Source: Streptomyces sp. NRRL F-5727 (GTDB taxonomy: Bacteria; Actinomycetota; Actinomycetes; Streptomycetales; Streptomycetaceae). Taken from it: 64,000 nt of DNA. Below are positions 8,681-17,579 of this stretch, one piece after another (positions within the stretch are counted from its first letter, which is position 1; each line of letters begins with the position of its first letter). The notes beneath the pieces are model-generated. The model worked only from the letters and a program-made list of their open reading frames with translations. It ran no database searches and was not told the DNA's origin. The position numbers and the translations under genes are program-made. Location of the stretch: contig NZ_JOGX01000033.1 of the NCBI RefSeq assembly GCF_000719555.1, forward strand, positions 1 through 64,000, read 5' to 3'.

Positions 8681-11578
8681 ATGACAGAGACGGCGAGCGG
8701 CCCGGCACGTGGTTCCCGCACCAAGGGAGCCAAGGCGGCGAGCAAGGGCCTGCGGATCGAGCGCATCCACACCACCCCCGGCGTGCATCCGTACGACGAG
8801 GTGAACTGGGAGCGCCGTGACGTCGTCATGACCAACTGGCGCGACGGCTCGATCAACTTCGAGCAGCGCGGCGTCGAGTTTCCCGACTTCTGGTCGGTGA
8901 ACGCGGTCAACATCGTCACCAGCAAGTACTTCCGCGGGGCCGTCGGCACCCCGCAGCGTGAGACCGGTCTCAAGCAGCTGATCGACCGCATCGTGAAGAC
9001 CTACACGAAGGCCGGCGAGGACTACGGCTACTTCGCCTCGCCCGCCGACGCGGAGATCTTCGAGCACGAGCTGACCTACGCCCTGCTCCACCAGATCTTC
9101 AGCTTCAACTCGCCGGTCTGGTTCAACGTCGGCACGCCGCAGCCCCAGCAGGTCTCCGCCTGCTTCATCCTGTCCGTCGACGACTCCATGGAGTCGATCC
9201 TCGACTGGTACAAGGAAGAGGGCATGATCTTCAAGGGCGGCTCCGGCGCCGGCCTGAACCTCTCCCGTATCCGCTCCTCCAAGGAGCTGCTGTCCTCCGG
9301 CGGCAACGCCTCCGGCCCGGTCTCCTTCATGCGCGGCGCCGACGCCTCCGCAGGAACGATCAAGTCCGGTGGCGCCACCCGCCGCGCCGCCAAGATGGTC
9401 ATCCTCGACGTCGACCACCCGGACATCGAGAACTTCATCGAGACCAAGGTCAAGGAGGAGGAGAAGATCCGCGCCCTCCGCGACGCGGGCTTCGACATGG
9501 ACCTGGGCGGCGACGACATCACGTCCGTCCAGTACCAGAACGCCAACAACTCCGTCCGCGTGAACGATGAGTTCATGAAGGCCGTGGAGTCCGGCGGCAA
9601 GTTCGGCCTGCGTGCCCGCATGACCGGCGAGGTCATCGAGGAGGTCGACGCCAAGTCGCTCTTCCGCAAGATGGCCGAGGCCGCGTGGGCCTGTGCCGAC
9701 CCGGGCATCCAGTACGACGACACGATCAACCACTGGCACACCTGCCCCGAGTCCGGCCGCATCAACGGCTCGAACCCGTGCAGCGAGTACATGCACCTGG
9801 ACAACACGTCCTGCAACCTCGCCTCGCTGAACCTGATGAAGTTCCTCAAGGACGACGGCAAGGGCAACCAGTCCTTCGACGTCGAGCGCTTCGCCAAGGT
9901 CGTCGAGCTCGTCATCACCGCGATGGACATCTCCATCTGCTTCGCCGACTTCCCGACCCAGAAGATCGGCGAGAACACCCGCGCCTTCCGCCAGCTCGGC
10001 ATCGGCTACGCCAACCTCGGCGCCCTGCTGATGGCGACCGGCCACGCGTACGACTCCGAGGGCGGCCGCGCTCTCGCCGGCGCCATCACCTCCCTGATGA
10101 CCGGCACCTCGTACAAGCGCTCCGCCGAGCTCGCCGCGGTCGTCGGCCCCTACGACGGCTACGCCCGCAACGCCGAGCCGCACCAGCGCGTCATGAAGCA
10201 GCACGCCGACGCCAACGACAAGGCCGTCCGCATGGACGACCTGGACTCGCCGATCTGGGCCGCCGCCACCGAGGCGTGGCAGGACGTGGTCCGCCTCGGC
10301 GCCAAGAACGGCTTCCGCAACGCCCAGGCGTCGGTCATCGCCCCGACCGGCACCATCGGTCTCGCGATGTCCTGCGACACCACCGGCCTCGAGCCCGACC
10401 TCGCCCTGGTCAAGTTCAAGAAGCTCGTCGGCGGCGGCTCGATGCAGATCGTCAACGGCACCGTCCCGCAGGCCCTGCGCCGCCTGGGTTACCAGGAGGA
10501 GCAGATCGAGGCGATCGTCGCCCACATCGCCGAGCACGGCAACGTGATCGACGCCCCCGGCCTCAAGACCGAGCACTACGAGGTCTTCGACTGCGCCATG
10601 GGCGAGCGCTCCATCTCCGCGATGGGCCACGTCCGCATGATGGCCGCCATCCAGCCGTGGATCTCCGGTGCCCTCTCCAAGACCGTGAACCTGCCGGAGA
10701 CGGCCACGGTCGAGGACGTCGAGGAGGTCTACTTCGAGGCGTGGAAGATGGGCGTCAAGGCGCTCGCGATCTACCGCGACAACTGCAAGGTCGGCCAGCC
10801 GCTCTCCGCCAAGAAGAAGGAGGACGAGAAGGCCGAGGTGACCGCGAAGACCGAGGCGACGATCCGCGAGGCCGTCGAGAAGGTCGTCGAGTACCGCCCG
10901 GTCCGCAAGCGCCTCCCGAAGGGCCGCCCGGGGATCACCACCTCCTTCACCGTCGGCGGTGCCGAGGGCTACATGACCGCCAACTCCTACCCGGACGACG
11001 GTCTCGGCGAGGTCTTCCTGAAGATGTCGAAGCAGGGCTCGACCCTCGCCGGCATGATGGACGCCTTCTCCATCGCCGTCTCCGTCGGTCTGCAGTACGG
11101 CGTGCCGCTGGAGACCTACGTCTCGAAGTTCACCAACATGCGCTTCGAGCCGGCCGGCATGACCGACGACCCGGACGTGCGGATGGCGCAGTCGATCGTC
11201 GACTACATCTTCCGCCGCCTGGCGCTGGACTTCCTGCCCTTCGAGACCCGCTCGGCCCTCGGCATCCACTCCGCCGAGGAGCGTCAGCGCCACCTGGAGA
11301 CCGGCTCCTACGAGCCGTCCGAGGACGACGTCGACGTCGAGGGGCTGGCCCAGTCCGCCCCGGTCGCCACGGAGCTGAAGGCCGTCGCCGCCCCGGCCCC
11401 GGTCGTCAAGGCCGAGGTCCCGGCCCCGAAGCAGGCGCACACCTCGGCGGAGCTCGTCGAGATGCAGCTCGGCATCAGCGCCGACGCCCCGCTCTGCTTC
11501 TCCTGCGGTACGAAGATGCAGCGCGCCGGCTCCTGCTACATCTGCGAGGGCTGCGGCTCGACCAGCGGCTGCAGCTGA
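8681..11578 (+). CDS. nrdJ: NrdJ, adenosylcobalamin-dependent class II ribonucleotide reductase
   Basis: Class II ribonucleotide reductase (965 aa) makes deoxyribonucleotides with B12 as radical source, so it works with or without oxygen. Family motifs seen are SFNSPVWFNVG, the SACFILSVDDSMESI cysteine region, the radical-site segment NPCSEYMHLDNTSCNLASLNLMKF, and APTGTIGLAMSCDTTG. The C-terminal tail has the redox/zinc cysteine pairs CFSCG and CYICEGCG, usual for actinobacterial NrdJ. The ATG is preceded by GGGAGG at 6 nt spacing. A GTG at 8654 in frame is less likely. It is cotranscribed with nrdR. Two direct AGTACAGA repeats (8600 and 8612) and a GATTAT hexamer in the nrdR-nrdJ gap may mark an extra promoter. 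Confidence 0.98.
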   Translation: MTETASGPARGSRTKGAKAASKGLRIERIHTTPGVHPYDEVNWERRDVVMTNWRDGSINFEQRGVEFPDFWSVNAVNIVTSKYFRGAVGTPQRETGLKQLIDRIVKTYTKAGEDYGYFASPADAEIFEHELTYALLHQIFSFNSPVWFNVGTPQPQQVSACFILSVDDSMESILDWYKEEGMIFKGGSGAGLNLSRIRSSKELLSSGGNASGPVSFMRGADASAGTIKSGGATRRAAKMVILDVDHPDIENFIETKVKEEEKIRALRDAGFDMDLGGDDITSVQYQNANNSVRVNDEFMKAVESGGKFGLRARMTGEVIEEVDAKSLFRKMAEAAWACADPGIQYDDTINHWHTCPESGRINGSNPCSEYMHLDNTSCNLASLNLMKFLKDDGKGNQSFDVERFAKVVELVITAMDISICFADFPTQKIGENTRAFRQLGIGYANLGALLMATGHAYDSEGGRALAGAITSLMTGTSYKRSAELAAVVGPYDGYARNAEPHQRVMKQHADANDKAVRMDDLDSPIWAAATEAWQDVVRLGAKNGFRNAQASVIAPTGTIGLAMSCDTTGLEPDLALVKFKKLVGGGSMQIVNGTVPQALRRLGYQEEQIEAIVAHIAEHGNVIDAPGLKTEHYEVFDCAMGERSISAMGHVRMMAAIQPWISGALSKTVNLPETATVEDVEEVYFEAWKMGVKALAIYRDNCKVGQPLSAKKKEDEKAEVTAKTEATIREAVEKVVEYRPVRKRLPKGRPGITTSFTVGGAEGYMTANSYPDDGLGEVFLKMSKQGSTLAGMMDAFSIAVSVGLQYGVPLETYVSKFTNMRFEPAGMTDDPDVRMAQSIVDYIFRRLALDFLPFETRSALGIHSAEERQRHLETGSYEPSEDDVDVEGLAQSAPVATELKAVAAPAPVVKAEVPAPKQAHTSAELVEMQLGISADAPLCFSCGTKMQRAGSCYICEGCGSTSGCS

Positions 11579-11608
11579 GACCTGCCGCGGCTGACGAGTG
11601 ACTGACGA

Positions 11609-11635
11609 AGGGGACCGGCCGTCGGCCGGTCCCCT
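11609..11635. terminator. Bidirectional hairpin between nrdJ and the TerD gene
   Basis: A perfect 12-bp stem (AAGGGGACCGGCC with its complement, 3-nt loop GTC) ends in CTT. It is placed to terminate both convergent genes. Confidence 0.88.
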
Positions 11636-11657
11636 TCGGCGTGCCCGGGGCGTGGGC

Positions 11658-12188
11658 TCAGGCGCGCGCCGTGCCCATCAGGGAGCCGAAGGACTGCGGG
11701 TCCGTGTCGAAGCCCCGCTGCAGGGAGCGGAAGGTCCAGCCGGTGGTGGCGCCGCGGACGAATTCGACGACGGTCACGGCGGTGGCTTCGGCGACGCCAC
11801 CGAAGTCGTACGTCAGCAGTTCCGTGTAGCCCTCGCTGACACGGACCGACGCATGGGCTATCCGGCCGAAGGTCACCCGGCCGCCGCCCTGCTGTATCAC
11901 CACGCCGACCACCACGCGGGTGTACCGCTCGGCCAGCCGGTCCAGTTCGAGCGTCATCGCCTCGTCGTAGCCGAAGCCCTGGCCCGTACGGCTGTCGCGC
12001 TGGAGGGTGATCGTCCCGTCGGGGGAGCGGCTGCCGAAGTGGACGAGCTGGGCGGGTGTGCCGTGGGGGTCGTCGGCGGTGAAGACGGCGGCGACGAGAT
12101 CCAGGTCGTGCGCCGGCGCGCCCGCCGGCGCCGGATCCCACTTGAGCGCCACCTCGACCTTGCCGACGCCCTTGTTGAGTCCGCTCAC
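11658..12188 (-). CDS. TerD-family protein
   Basis: TerD-domain protein (176 aa). The family is linked to tellurite resistance, metal stress and, in Streptomyces, development; many members bind calcium. Typical features are the start KGVGKVEVALKWDP, DLDLVAAVF, QLVHFGSRSPDGTITLQRDSRTG, and the later VRVSEGYTELLTYDF. The acidic loop normally written GDGDDE is GFGYDE here, so calcium binding may be weakened. It is a single-gene unit convergent with nrdJ and has a GGGGAGACACC motif before the ATG. No other ter genes are present, so a stand-alone role is likely. Confidence 0.88.
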   Translation of the reverse strand: MSGLNKGVGKVEVALKWDPAPAGAPAHDLDLVAAVFTADDPHGTPAQLVHFGSRSPDGTITLQRDSRTGQGFGYDEAMTLELDRLAERYTRVVVGVVIQQGGGRVTFGRIAHASVRVSEGYTELLTYDFGGVAEATAVTVVEFVRGATTGWTFRSLQRGFDTDPQSFGSLMGTARA

Positions 12189-12429
12189 GGTGTCTCCCCT
12201 TTCCCCGTGTCCCCGCGAGAACCCGTCGTACCGGGTCTTTCTTCATGGTGTCACGCAGCTACGACAGTTGGGCGGGCGCGGGCCGCCGAGTGCGGTTCCC
12301 GGGCGCGGACGTGCCGGATCTCGACGCCCGACTGGCGGGAAACGAAGGGTGCTTGACGGGGGTTCACACGGGTCCTCCATCTGTGAGGACGGTCTGCCGG
12401 GGCGCTCCTCCGACCCGTACGATGGCGCG

Positions 12430-13035
12430 GTGCTGGTCAAGTGGATTCGCTGCGCCGTCGTGGACCGTCGAGGGTTCGAGCGGGGGCAGCGGAAGTGGGC
12501 GGGGCTGCTCGGGGAGCCGGGTTTCCGGGGGCAGGGCGGCGGCTGGAGCCGGGCCCGTCCCGAGATCGCGCACGTCTTCTCCTTCTGGGAGAGCCGGGCC
12601 TTCTACGACTCCTTCATGGCCCGCTCGCACGACCGGCTGGCCGCGGCGCAGTCCGGCACGTACAAGGACGCCCAGGTCAAGCTCTTCGACCACCGCTTCG
12701 ACGTGAAGACCGGTTTCGAGCCGAAGTTCTCCGACGCGGACGTGGCACGGGTGGCGCACTGCCGTGTCCACGAGGAGCGCGTGGAGCACTTCGCGCTGAT
12801 GCAGGAGAAGGTGTGGAACCCGGCGATGGCCGGTTCCCCGGGCATGCTGCGGGGACTGTTCGGCGAGGCGCCGGGTCACGAGTTCCTGGTGCTCTCGCTC
12901 TGGAACTCCGTCGCGGAGCACGGCAAGTACCGAGAGGAGCGGGTGGAACGCCTCGGCCTGCGGGCGCAGACCGAGGCCGACGTGGCCGCCCTCTCGGGTG
13001 ATGTGGTGCGGCTCGAACCCACCTGGACCGTCTGA
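12430..13035 (+). CDS. YdbC-like conserved protein
   Basis: 201-aa protein resembling the YdbC/DUF4937 family, function unknown. It appears to contain two related ferredoxin-like halves. The first runs KWIRCAVVDRRGFERGQRKW to FSFWESRAFYDSFM, and the second runs VAHCRVHEERVEHFALMQEKVWNPAM to FLVLSLWNS. This fits the dimeric alpha/beta-barrel layout of antibiotic-monooxygenase-like folds. The GTG start is chosen because homologues I recall begin (M)LVKWIRC and because a TACGAT hexamer ends 6 nt upstream, as for a leaderless transcript. It is convergent with a TetR gene. Confidence 0.78.
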   Translation: MLVKWIRCAVVDRRGFERGQRKWAGLLGEPGFRGQGGGWSRARPEIAHVFSFWESRAFYDSFMARSHDRLAAAQSGTYKDAQVKLFDHRFDVKTGFEPKFSDADVARVAHCRVHEERVEHFALMQEKVWNPAMAGSPGMLRGLFGEAPGHEFLVLSLWNSVAEHGKYREERVERLGLRAQTEADVAALSGDVVRLEPTWTV

Positions 13036-13051
13036 GCGTTCAGCCCTCGCG

Positions 13052-13717
13052 CTACGGCGTTCCCGCGGAGCCGGCGGCCGTCGCCTCCGTCCGCCGGGTG
13101 AAGACGCCTGCCTTCACGGCCGCCAGGGCGGCGTCGGCCGCCTGGTCGGCCAGTTCCCCGTCGACGGGCTCGCGGGTGACGAAGAGGCGGAGGAAGAGGG
13201 GGGCCGAGACGGCGCGGACCACCGCGCCGGCGTCCGTCGCGGCGGGGGCCTCGCCGCGGTCGACGGCCCGGGTCACGACCGCTTCGCAGCGGCGGAACCG
13301 CTCCGTGTAGAAGGAGTGCAGGGCGTCGGCGGCGCGCGGCGACTGGAACGCCGCGCCGACGAAGGCGGTGGGCGCGGCCGCCCCGGCGGGGTCCTCGAAG
13401 CCCTCGACGACCTCCCGGGCGAGGGCGCGCAGGTCACCGGCGAGGCCGCCGGTGTCGGGCGGGGTCCAGTCGTCCTCCCCCGCGAGGTCGAGGGCGTCGG
13501 CCACCATGCCCTCCACCCCGCCCCAGCGGCGGTAGAGCGTCGTCTTGTGCACCCCGGAGTGCTCCGCCACGTACTCCACCGTCAGGGCGGGGTAACCGTG
13601 TTCGGCCAGCCCGGTGAGGACGGCGTCGCGGACGGCGGCCCGGGTGCGGGCGGTGCGGCCGCCGGGGCGTCGGCTGCCGGGTGCGGGTGCGTCCGGATCC
13701 TCGATCGAGTCGTTCAA
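13052..13717 (-). CDS. TetR-family repressor divergent from an ABC-F gene
   Basis: 221-aa TetR regulator. The N-terminal helix-turn-helix is RAAVRDAVLTGLAEHGYPALTVEYVAEHSGVHKTTLYRRW at about residues 26-67. The C-terminal ligand domain is of the common TetR_C_16-like type (FLRLFVTREPV near 180). The start is a TTG supported by GGGAG about 7 nt upstream. It is divergent from an ABC-F ATPase gene, and the short gap is filled with nested palindromes, so it very likely represses both genes. The inducer is unknown; an antibiotic acting on the ribosome is the natural guess because of the partner. Confidence 0.88.
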   Translation of the reverse strand: MNDSIEDPDAPAPGSRRPGGRTARTRAAVRDAVLTGLAEHGYPALTVEYVAEHSGVHKTTLYRRWGGVEGMVADALDLAGEDDWTPPDTGGLAGDLRALAREVVEGFEDPAGAAAPTAFVGAAFQSPRAADALHSFYTERFRRCEAVVTRAVDRGEAPAATDAGAVVRAVSAPLFLRLFVTREPVDGELADQAADAALAAVKAGVFTRRTEATAAGSAGTP

Positions 13718-13728
13718 TTGCTACTCCC

Positions 13729-13782
13729 GTTGCATTAGTGGCTTCGAGTGTGCCACACTCGACATTAACGCAACAGGTGTTG
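13729..13782. promoter_or_regulatory. Nested inverted repeats, probable TetR operator
   Basis: The centre is a perfect palindrome TCGAGTGTGCCACACTCGA (13744-13762). It sits inside a wider dyad: GTTGCATTA (from 13729) faces TAACGCAAC (ending 13774). A further small palindrome CAACAGGTGTTG (13771-13782) abuts it on the ABC-F side. The array covers the region where both divergent promoters must lie. Confidence 0.82.
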
Positions 13783-13808
13783 TGTTTACCCTCGCTCCGG
13801 GAGGTGCC

Positions 13809-15425
13809 ATGCCCGCACAGATCTCGCTCCACGACGTGACCGTCTCCCGCGGGGAGCGGATACTCCTCGACCGCGTCTCGCTCTCCGTTCGCCCCGGCGA
13901 GCGGGTCGGGATCGTCGGGGAGAACGGCGCGGGCAAGTCGACCCTGCTCCATCTGCTGGCCGGCACGGACACGCCGGACGAGGGACGGATCGTCGTCCAG
14001 GCCGACGGCGGACTGCGGCTCCTCCGCCAGACCCCCGACCTGCCGGCCGATGCCACGGTGGCCGACGCCGTCGACTCGGCCCTGGCCGACTTCCGCGCCA
14101 TGGAACTGAGGCTGCGCGCCCTGGAAGCCCGGCTGGACGCCGGTGACGCCGACGACCTCGCCGCGTACGGGGAACTGCTCACCGCGTACGAGCTCCGCGG
14201 CGGATACGAGGCCGACGCCCGCATCGACAAGGCGCTCCACGCCCTCGGGATCGCCCACATCACGCGCGACCGCCGACTCGGCAGCCTCTCCGGCGGGGAA
14301 CAGGCCCGGCTCGGCATCGCCTGCGCCGTCGCGGCCGCCCCCGAGGTACTCCTCCTCGACGAACCCACCAACCACCTCGACGCCACCGCGCTCGACTGGC
14401 TGGAGGAAGCCCTCCGCGGCCACCGGGGCACCGTCGTCGCCGTCTCCCACGACCGCGTCTTCCTGGAGCGCGTCACCACCGCGCTCGTCGAGGTCGACAC
14501 CGACCGCCGGGCCCTCGTCCGCCACGGCGAGGGGTACGCGGGCTTCCGCGCCGCCCGTGAGGCCGAGCGGCGACGACGACGCCAGGAGTTCGAGGAGTGG
14601 CGCGCCGAGACCGAACGACTGGAGGCGTACGCGGAGGGCACGGCCCACGCGGTGGCGGCGGGCCGGGGCATGAAGGACAACAACAAGATGGCGTACGACC
14701 GGGCCGCCGGCCGCGTCCAGGCATCCGTGTCCGGCCGGGTCCGCAACGCCCGGGAGAGACTGCGACGGCTCAGGGAGGAACCGGTCGCCGAACCGGCCCC
14801 GCCCCTCGCCTTCACCGCCCGCCCCGAGACCGGAGCGGTCCGGGGCGAACTGCTCGCCCTGGAGGGGGTCGGGGTCGTGGATCGTCTCGCCGTCGACACC
14901 CTGGCCCTCGCGGCGGGCGAACGACTCCTGATCCACGGGGGCAACGGCGCGGGCAAGTCCACCCTGCTGCGGGTCATGGCCGGCGAGCTCGCGCCCGACC
15001 GGGGCGAGGTGCGCCGCCGCGGCAGGATCGGCTTCCTGGCCCAGGAGGTCACCGTCAGCCGGCCGGCCCAGCCGCTCCTCGCGGCCTTCGGGCACGGACT
15101 GGGACTCGGGCTCGACGAGGACGGCCTGGCCGAACGGATCCTGTCGTACGGGCTGTTCCGGCCGGCCGACCTCACGGTGCCCGTCGGCGCCCTCTCGGCG
15201 GGGCAGCGGCGCAGGCTCGCGCTCGCCCGCCTGCTGGCCCGTCCCGCCGACCTGCTGCTGCTCGACGAGCCCGCCAACCACCTCGCCCTCGGCCTGGTGG
15301 AGGAGCTGGAGCAGGCCCTGGCGGAGTGGCCCGGCGCCCTTGTGGTGGTCTCGCACGACCGCGCGGTGCGGCGCGGCTTCACCGGACGGATACGCCGGAT
15401 GGACTCCGGCCGCCTCCTCGACTGA
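13809..15425 (+). CDS. ABC-F family ATPase (ribosome-associated, possible antibiotic resistance)
   Basis: 538-aa protein with two ABC ATPase domains and no membrane segments, which is the ABC-F layout. ABC-F proteins bind the ribosomal E site and either tune translation or rescue it from antibiotics. The first domain has Walker A GENGAGKST (37-45), signature LSGGEQ (160-165) and Walker B LLLDEPTNHLD (181-191). The basic inter-domain linker (about 250-330) is charged. The second domain has GGNGAGKST (about 375), signature LSAGQR (about 460) and LLLDEPANHLA. In the last motif the usual D-loop Asp is Ala. An ATG with GGGAGG upstream was chosen. Control by the divergent TetR protein favours an inducible resistance role over housekeeping, but this is inference. 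Confidence 0.88.
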   Translation: MPAQISLHDVTVSRGERILLDRVSLSVRPGERVGIVGENGAGKSTLLHLLAGTDTPDEGRIVVQADGGLRLLRQTPDLPADATVADAVDSALADFRAMELRLRALEARLDAGDADDLAAYGELLTAYELRGGYEADARIDKALHALGIAHITRDRRLGSLSGGEQARLGIACAVAAAPEVLLLDEPTNHLDATALDWLEEALRGHRGTVVAVSHDRVFLERVTTALVEVDTDRRALVRHGEGYAGFRAAREAERRRRRQEFEEWRAETERLEAYAEGTAHAVAAGRGMKDNNKMAYDRAAGRVQASVSGRVRNARERLRRLREEPVAEPAPPLAFTARPETGAVRGELLALEGVGVVDRLAVDTLALAAGERLLIHGGNGAGKSTLLRVMAGELAPDRGEVRRRGRIGFLAQEVTVSRPAQPLLAAFGHGLGLGLDEDGLAERILSYGLFRPADLTVPVGALSAGQRRRLALARLLARPADLLLLDEPANHLALGLVEELEQALAEWPGALVVVSHDRAVRRGFTGRIRRMDSGRLLD

Positions 15426-15458
15426 GCCGAACGGGGCGGCTCCCTCTAGGGTCGGAGC

Positions 15459-16118
15459 ATGGCACGACCGCGGCGCATCGTTCTCGTACGGCACGGAGAG
15501 TCCGAAGGCAATGTCGACGACACCGTCTACGAACGGGAGCCGGACCATGCCCTCCGGCTCACCGAGACCGGGCGGCGACAGGCCGAGGCGACGGGGGAGC
15601 AGCTCAGGGAGCTCTTCGGCGACGAGGCGGTCAGCGTGTACGTGTCGCCCTACCGCCGCACCCACGAGACCCTGCACGCCTTCCGGCTGCCGCCCGGACG
15701 GGTCAGGGTGCGGGAGGAGCCGAGGTTGCGGGAGCAGGACTGGGGCAACTGGCAGGACCGCGAGGACGTCCGGCTCCAGAAGGTCTACCGGGACGCGTAC
15801 GGACACTTCTTCTACCGGTTCGCCCAGGGGGAGTCGGGAGCCGACGTCTACGACCGGGTCGGGGCCTTCCTGGAGAGCCTCTACCGCAGCTTCGAAGCCC
15901 CCGACCACCCGCCGAACGTCCTGCTGGTCACCCACGGTCTGACCATGCGGCTCTTCTGCATGAGGTGGTTCCACTGGAGCGTGGCGGAGTTCGAATCACT
16001 GTCGAATCCGGGCAACGCCGAGACCCGGGTCCTGCTCCTCGGGGAGGACGGACGCTATCGGCTGGACCGCCCGTTCGAACGCTGGTGTACCCCGGAACCG
16101 TACGGCCCCACCGGATAG
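15459..16118 (+). CDS. Histidine phosphatase family protein
   Basis: 219-aa protein of the phosphoglycerate-mutase-like histidine phosphatase superfamily. The catalytic RHGE motif is at residues 11-14 (VRHGESEGN), followed by YVSPYRRTHET (second Arg), the proton-donor region REEPRLREQDWGNWQ and the second catalytic His in VTHGLTMR. Substrate is unknown. A TAGGGT hexamer ends 6 nt before the ATG, suggesting a leaderless transcript. It follows the ABC-F gene by 33 nt and precedes an ADP-ribosylglycohydrolase by 12 nt. Confidence 0.88.
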   Translation: MARPRRIVLVRHGESEGNVDDTVYEREPDHALRLTETGRRQAEATGEQLRELFGDEAVSVYVSPYRRTHETLHAFRLPPGRVRVREEPRLREQDWGNWQDREDVRLQKVYRDAYGHFFYRFAQGESGADVYDRVGAFLESLYRSFEAPDHPPNVLLVTHGLTMRLFCMRWFHWSVAEFESLSNPGNAETRVLLLGEDGRYRLDRPFERWCTPEPYGPTG

Positions 16119-16130
16119 AGTGGCGCACCG

Positions 16131-17045
16131 ATGACCGCTGACTCCTCATTCGACCGGCGCTTCGACCGCGCCCTCGCCAGTCTGCGCGGACTGGCCGTGG
16201 GGGACGCCCTGGGCTCCCAGTTCTTCGTCCCCGCGCACTACCCCCTCCTGAAGCGGCGCGAACTGCCGCCCGGCTCCTGGCAGTGGACCGACGACACGGA
16301 GATGGCCTGCTCCGTCCTCGCCGTCCTCGCCCGACACGACCGCATCGACCAGGACGCCCTGGCCTCCTCCTTCGCCGAACACCACGACTTCGACCGGGGC
16401 TACGGCCCCGCCGTCAACCGGATGCTCCGGCTGATCCGGGAGGGCGGCGACTGGCGCGAACTGGCCGCGGCGCTCTTCAACGGACAGGGCTCCTGGGGCA
16501 ACGGCGCCGCGATGCGCATCGCCCCGCTCGGCGCCTGGTACGCCGACGACCCCGAGCAGGCCACCCATCAGGCCGAGATCTCCTCCTACCCCACCCACCA
16601 GCACCGCGAGGCCGTCGTCGGTGCCATGGCCGTCGCTGCGGCGGCCGCCCTCGCGGCCGCGCCCACGGGTCCGCCCACCTCCGAGGCGCTACTCGACGGG
16701 GTCATCGCCCTGGTCCCGCGCAGCGCGGTCGGCGCCGGGCTGCGCAGGGCCCGCGACATGCTGGACTACGGCGACGCCGGGACCGTCGCGGCGGTGCTCG
16801 GCAGCGGCCGGCGGACCAGCGCTCATGACACGGTGCCGTTCGCCCTCTGGTCGGCGGCCCGCGGACTGGGCGACTTCGAGACGACGTTCTGGACGACGGC
16901 GCAGGTCGGCGGGGACGTCGACACGACCTGCGCCATCGCCGGCGGCGTGGTGGCCTCCTCGGCGGCGGGCGCGCCCCCGGCCGACTGGCTGGACCGGACC
17001 GAGGCCCTACCGGCCTGGGTGCCGCAGGGTACGGCCCGGAGCTGA
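16131..17045 (+). CDS. ADP-ribosylglycohydrolase family protein
   Basis: 304-aa protein of the DraG/ARH family, which removes ADP-ribose from proteins or nucleic acids using two metal ions. Metal-binding residues are visible in GLAVGDALGS (about 21-29), WTDDTEMA (Thr53, Asp54, Asp55) and the C-terminal GGDVDTTCAIAGG. The central SWGNGAAMRIAPLG and SSYPTHQHREAVVGAM motifs are also typical. A TAGAGT hexamer ends 9 nt before the ATG. It may be cotranscribed with the phosphatase or read from its own promoter. Its target is unknown; no cognate ADP-ribosyltransferase is seen in the window. Confidence 0.9.
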   Translation: MTADSSFDRRFDRALASLRGLAVGDALGSQFFVPAHYPLLKRRELPPGSWQWTDDTEMACSVLAVLARHDRIDQDALASSFAEHHDFDRGYGPAVNRMLRLIREGGDWRELAAALFNGQGSWGNGAAMRIAPLGAWYADDPEQATHQAEISSYPTHQHREAVVGAMAVAAAAALAAAPTGPPTSEALLDGVIALVPRSAVGAGLRRARDMLDYGDAGTVAAVLGSGRRTSAHDTVPFALWSAARGLGDFETTFWTTAQVGGDVDTTCAIAGGVVASSAAGAPPADWLDRTEALPAWVPQGTARS

Positions 17046-17051
17046 GCGCGA

Positions 17052-17085
17052 CGGCTGCCCGGACCCCACGGCGTCCGGGCAGCCG
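17052..17085. terminator. Hairpin after the ADP-ribosylglycohydrolase gene
   Basis: CGGCTGCCCGGAC (17052-17064) pairs perfectly with GTCCGGGCAGCCG (17073-17085). It serves the plus-strand gene and the decayed gene that converges on it. Confidence 0.85.
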
Positions 17086-17106
17086 CATCGGCCGTCGTTC
17101 CGGCCG

Positions 17107-17578
17107 TCAGGCGACGGGGCCCGCGGCCTCGGCCGTGCCGCTGAGCGCTTCCAGGTCGCTTCTGCGGACCCGGATCACCAGGACCGCGGCGAGCAGCGCG
17201 ACCGCGACCATCGCCACGCCCGCGGTGAAGGCGGTCGCGATGCCCGAGCTCAGCACCTCGTGGCTCCACGGCGCCGGGACCTCCTTCGTACGCAGGAACT
17301 CGGCCTGCTGCTCCGGCGTCGCGGTGGCGAGGAAGTCCGCCACCTGCTTCTCGCCCTCGGTGCGGCTCGCCGTGCCGAAGACCGTCACCAGGATGGACAG
17401 GCCCAGCGAGCCGCCCACCTGCTGCGTGGCGTTTAAGACGCCGAACGCCCGGTTGCGTTCCGGCCCTTCGGGGAACCTGGTGGTGATCAGGGCGAGCGAG
17501 GTCGGCGAGGCGATCGCGCCGCCCACGCCCTGCAGGGCCCGGGCGGCGAGAAGCTGCCAGGGCTCCTGCGCGAACCGC
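17107..17578 (-). pseudogene. Remnant of an EmrB/QacA-type MFS drug exporter
   Basis: Only two parts of a roughly 14-helix exporter remain. One piece is FAQEPWQLLAARALQGVGGA to ITTRFPEGPERNRAFG, from the N-terminal half. It is joined directly to VLNATQQVGGSLGLSILVTVFGTA and the C-terminal helices, ending EAAGPVA. About 200 or more residues expected between AFG and VLN are missing, and so is everything before FAQEPWQ. Sequence further upstream on this strand is no longer MFS-like; it is the remains of a TetR gene read antisense. The junction codons include a TTA leucine codon (near 17432), rare in Streptomyces. The reading frame is intact, which suggests recent, in-frame deletions. Confidence 0.87.
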
Positions 17579-17579
17579 C

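Noticed and set aside
8636..11440. A 934-codon open frame on the minus strand across nrdJ
   Set aside because: It is a shadow of nrdJ. Its translation is a low-complexity Gly/Asp/Val/Leu/Arg mix with no domain, as expected opposite a GC-rich gene.
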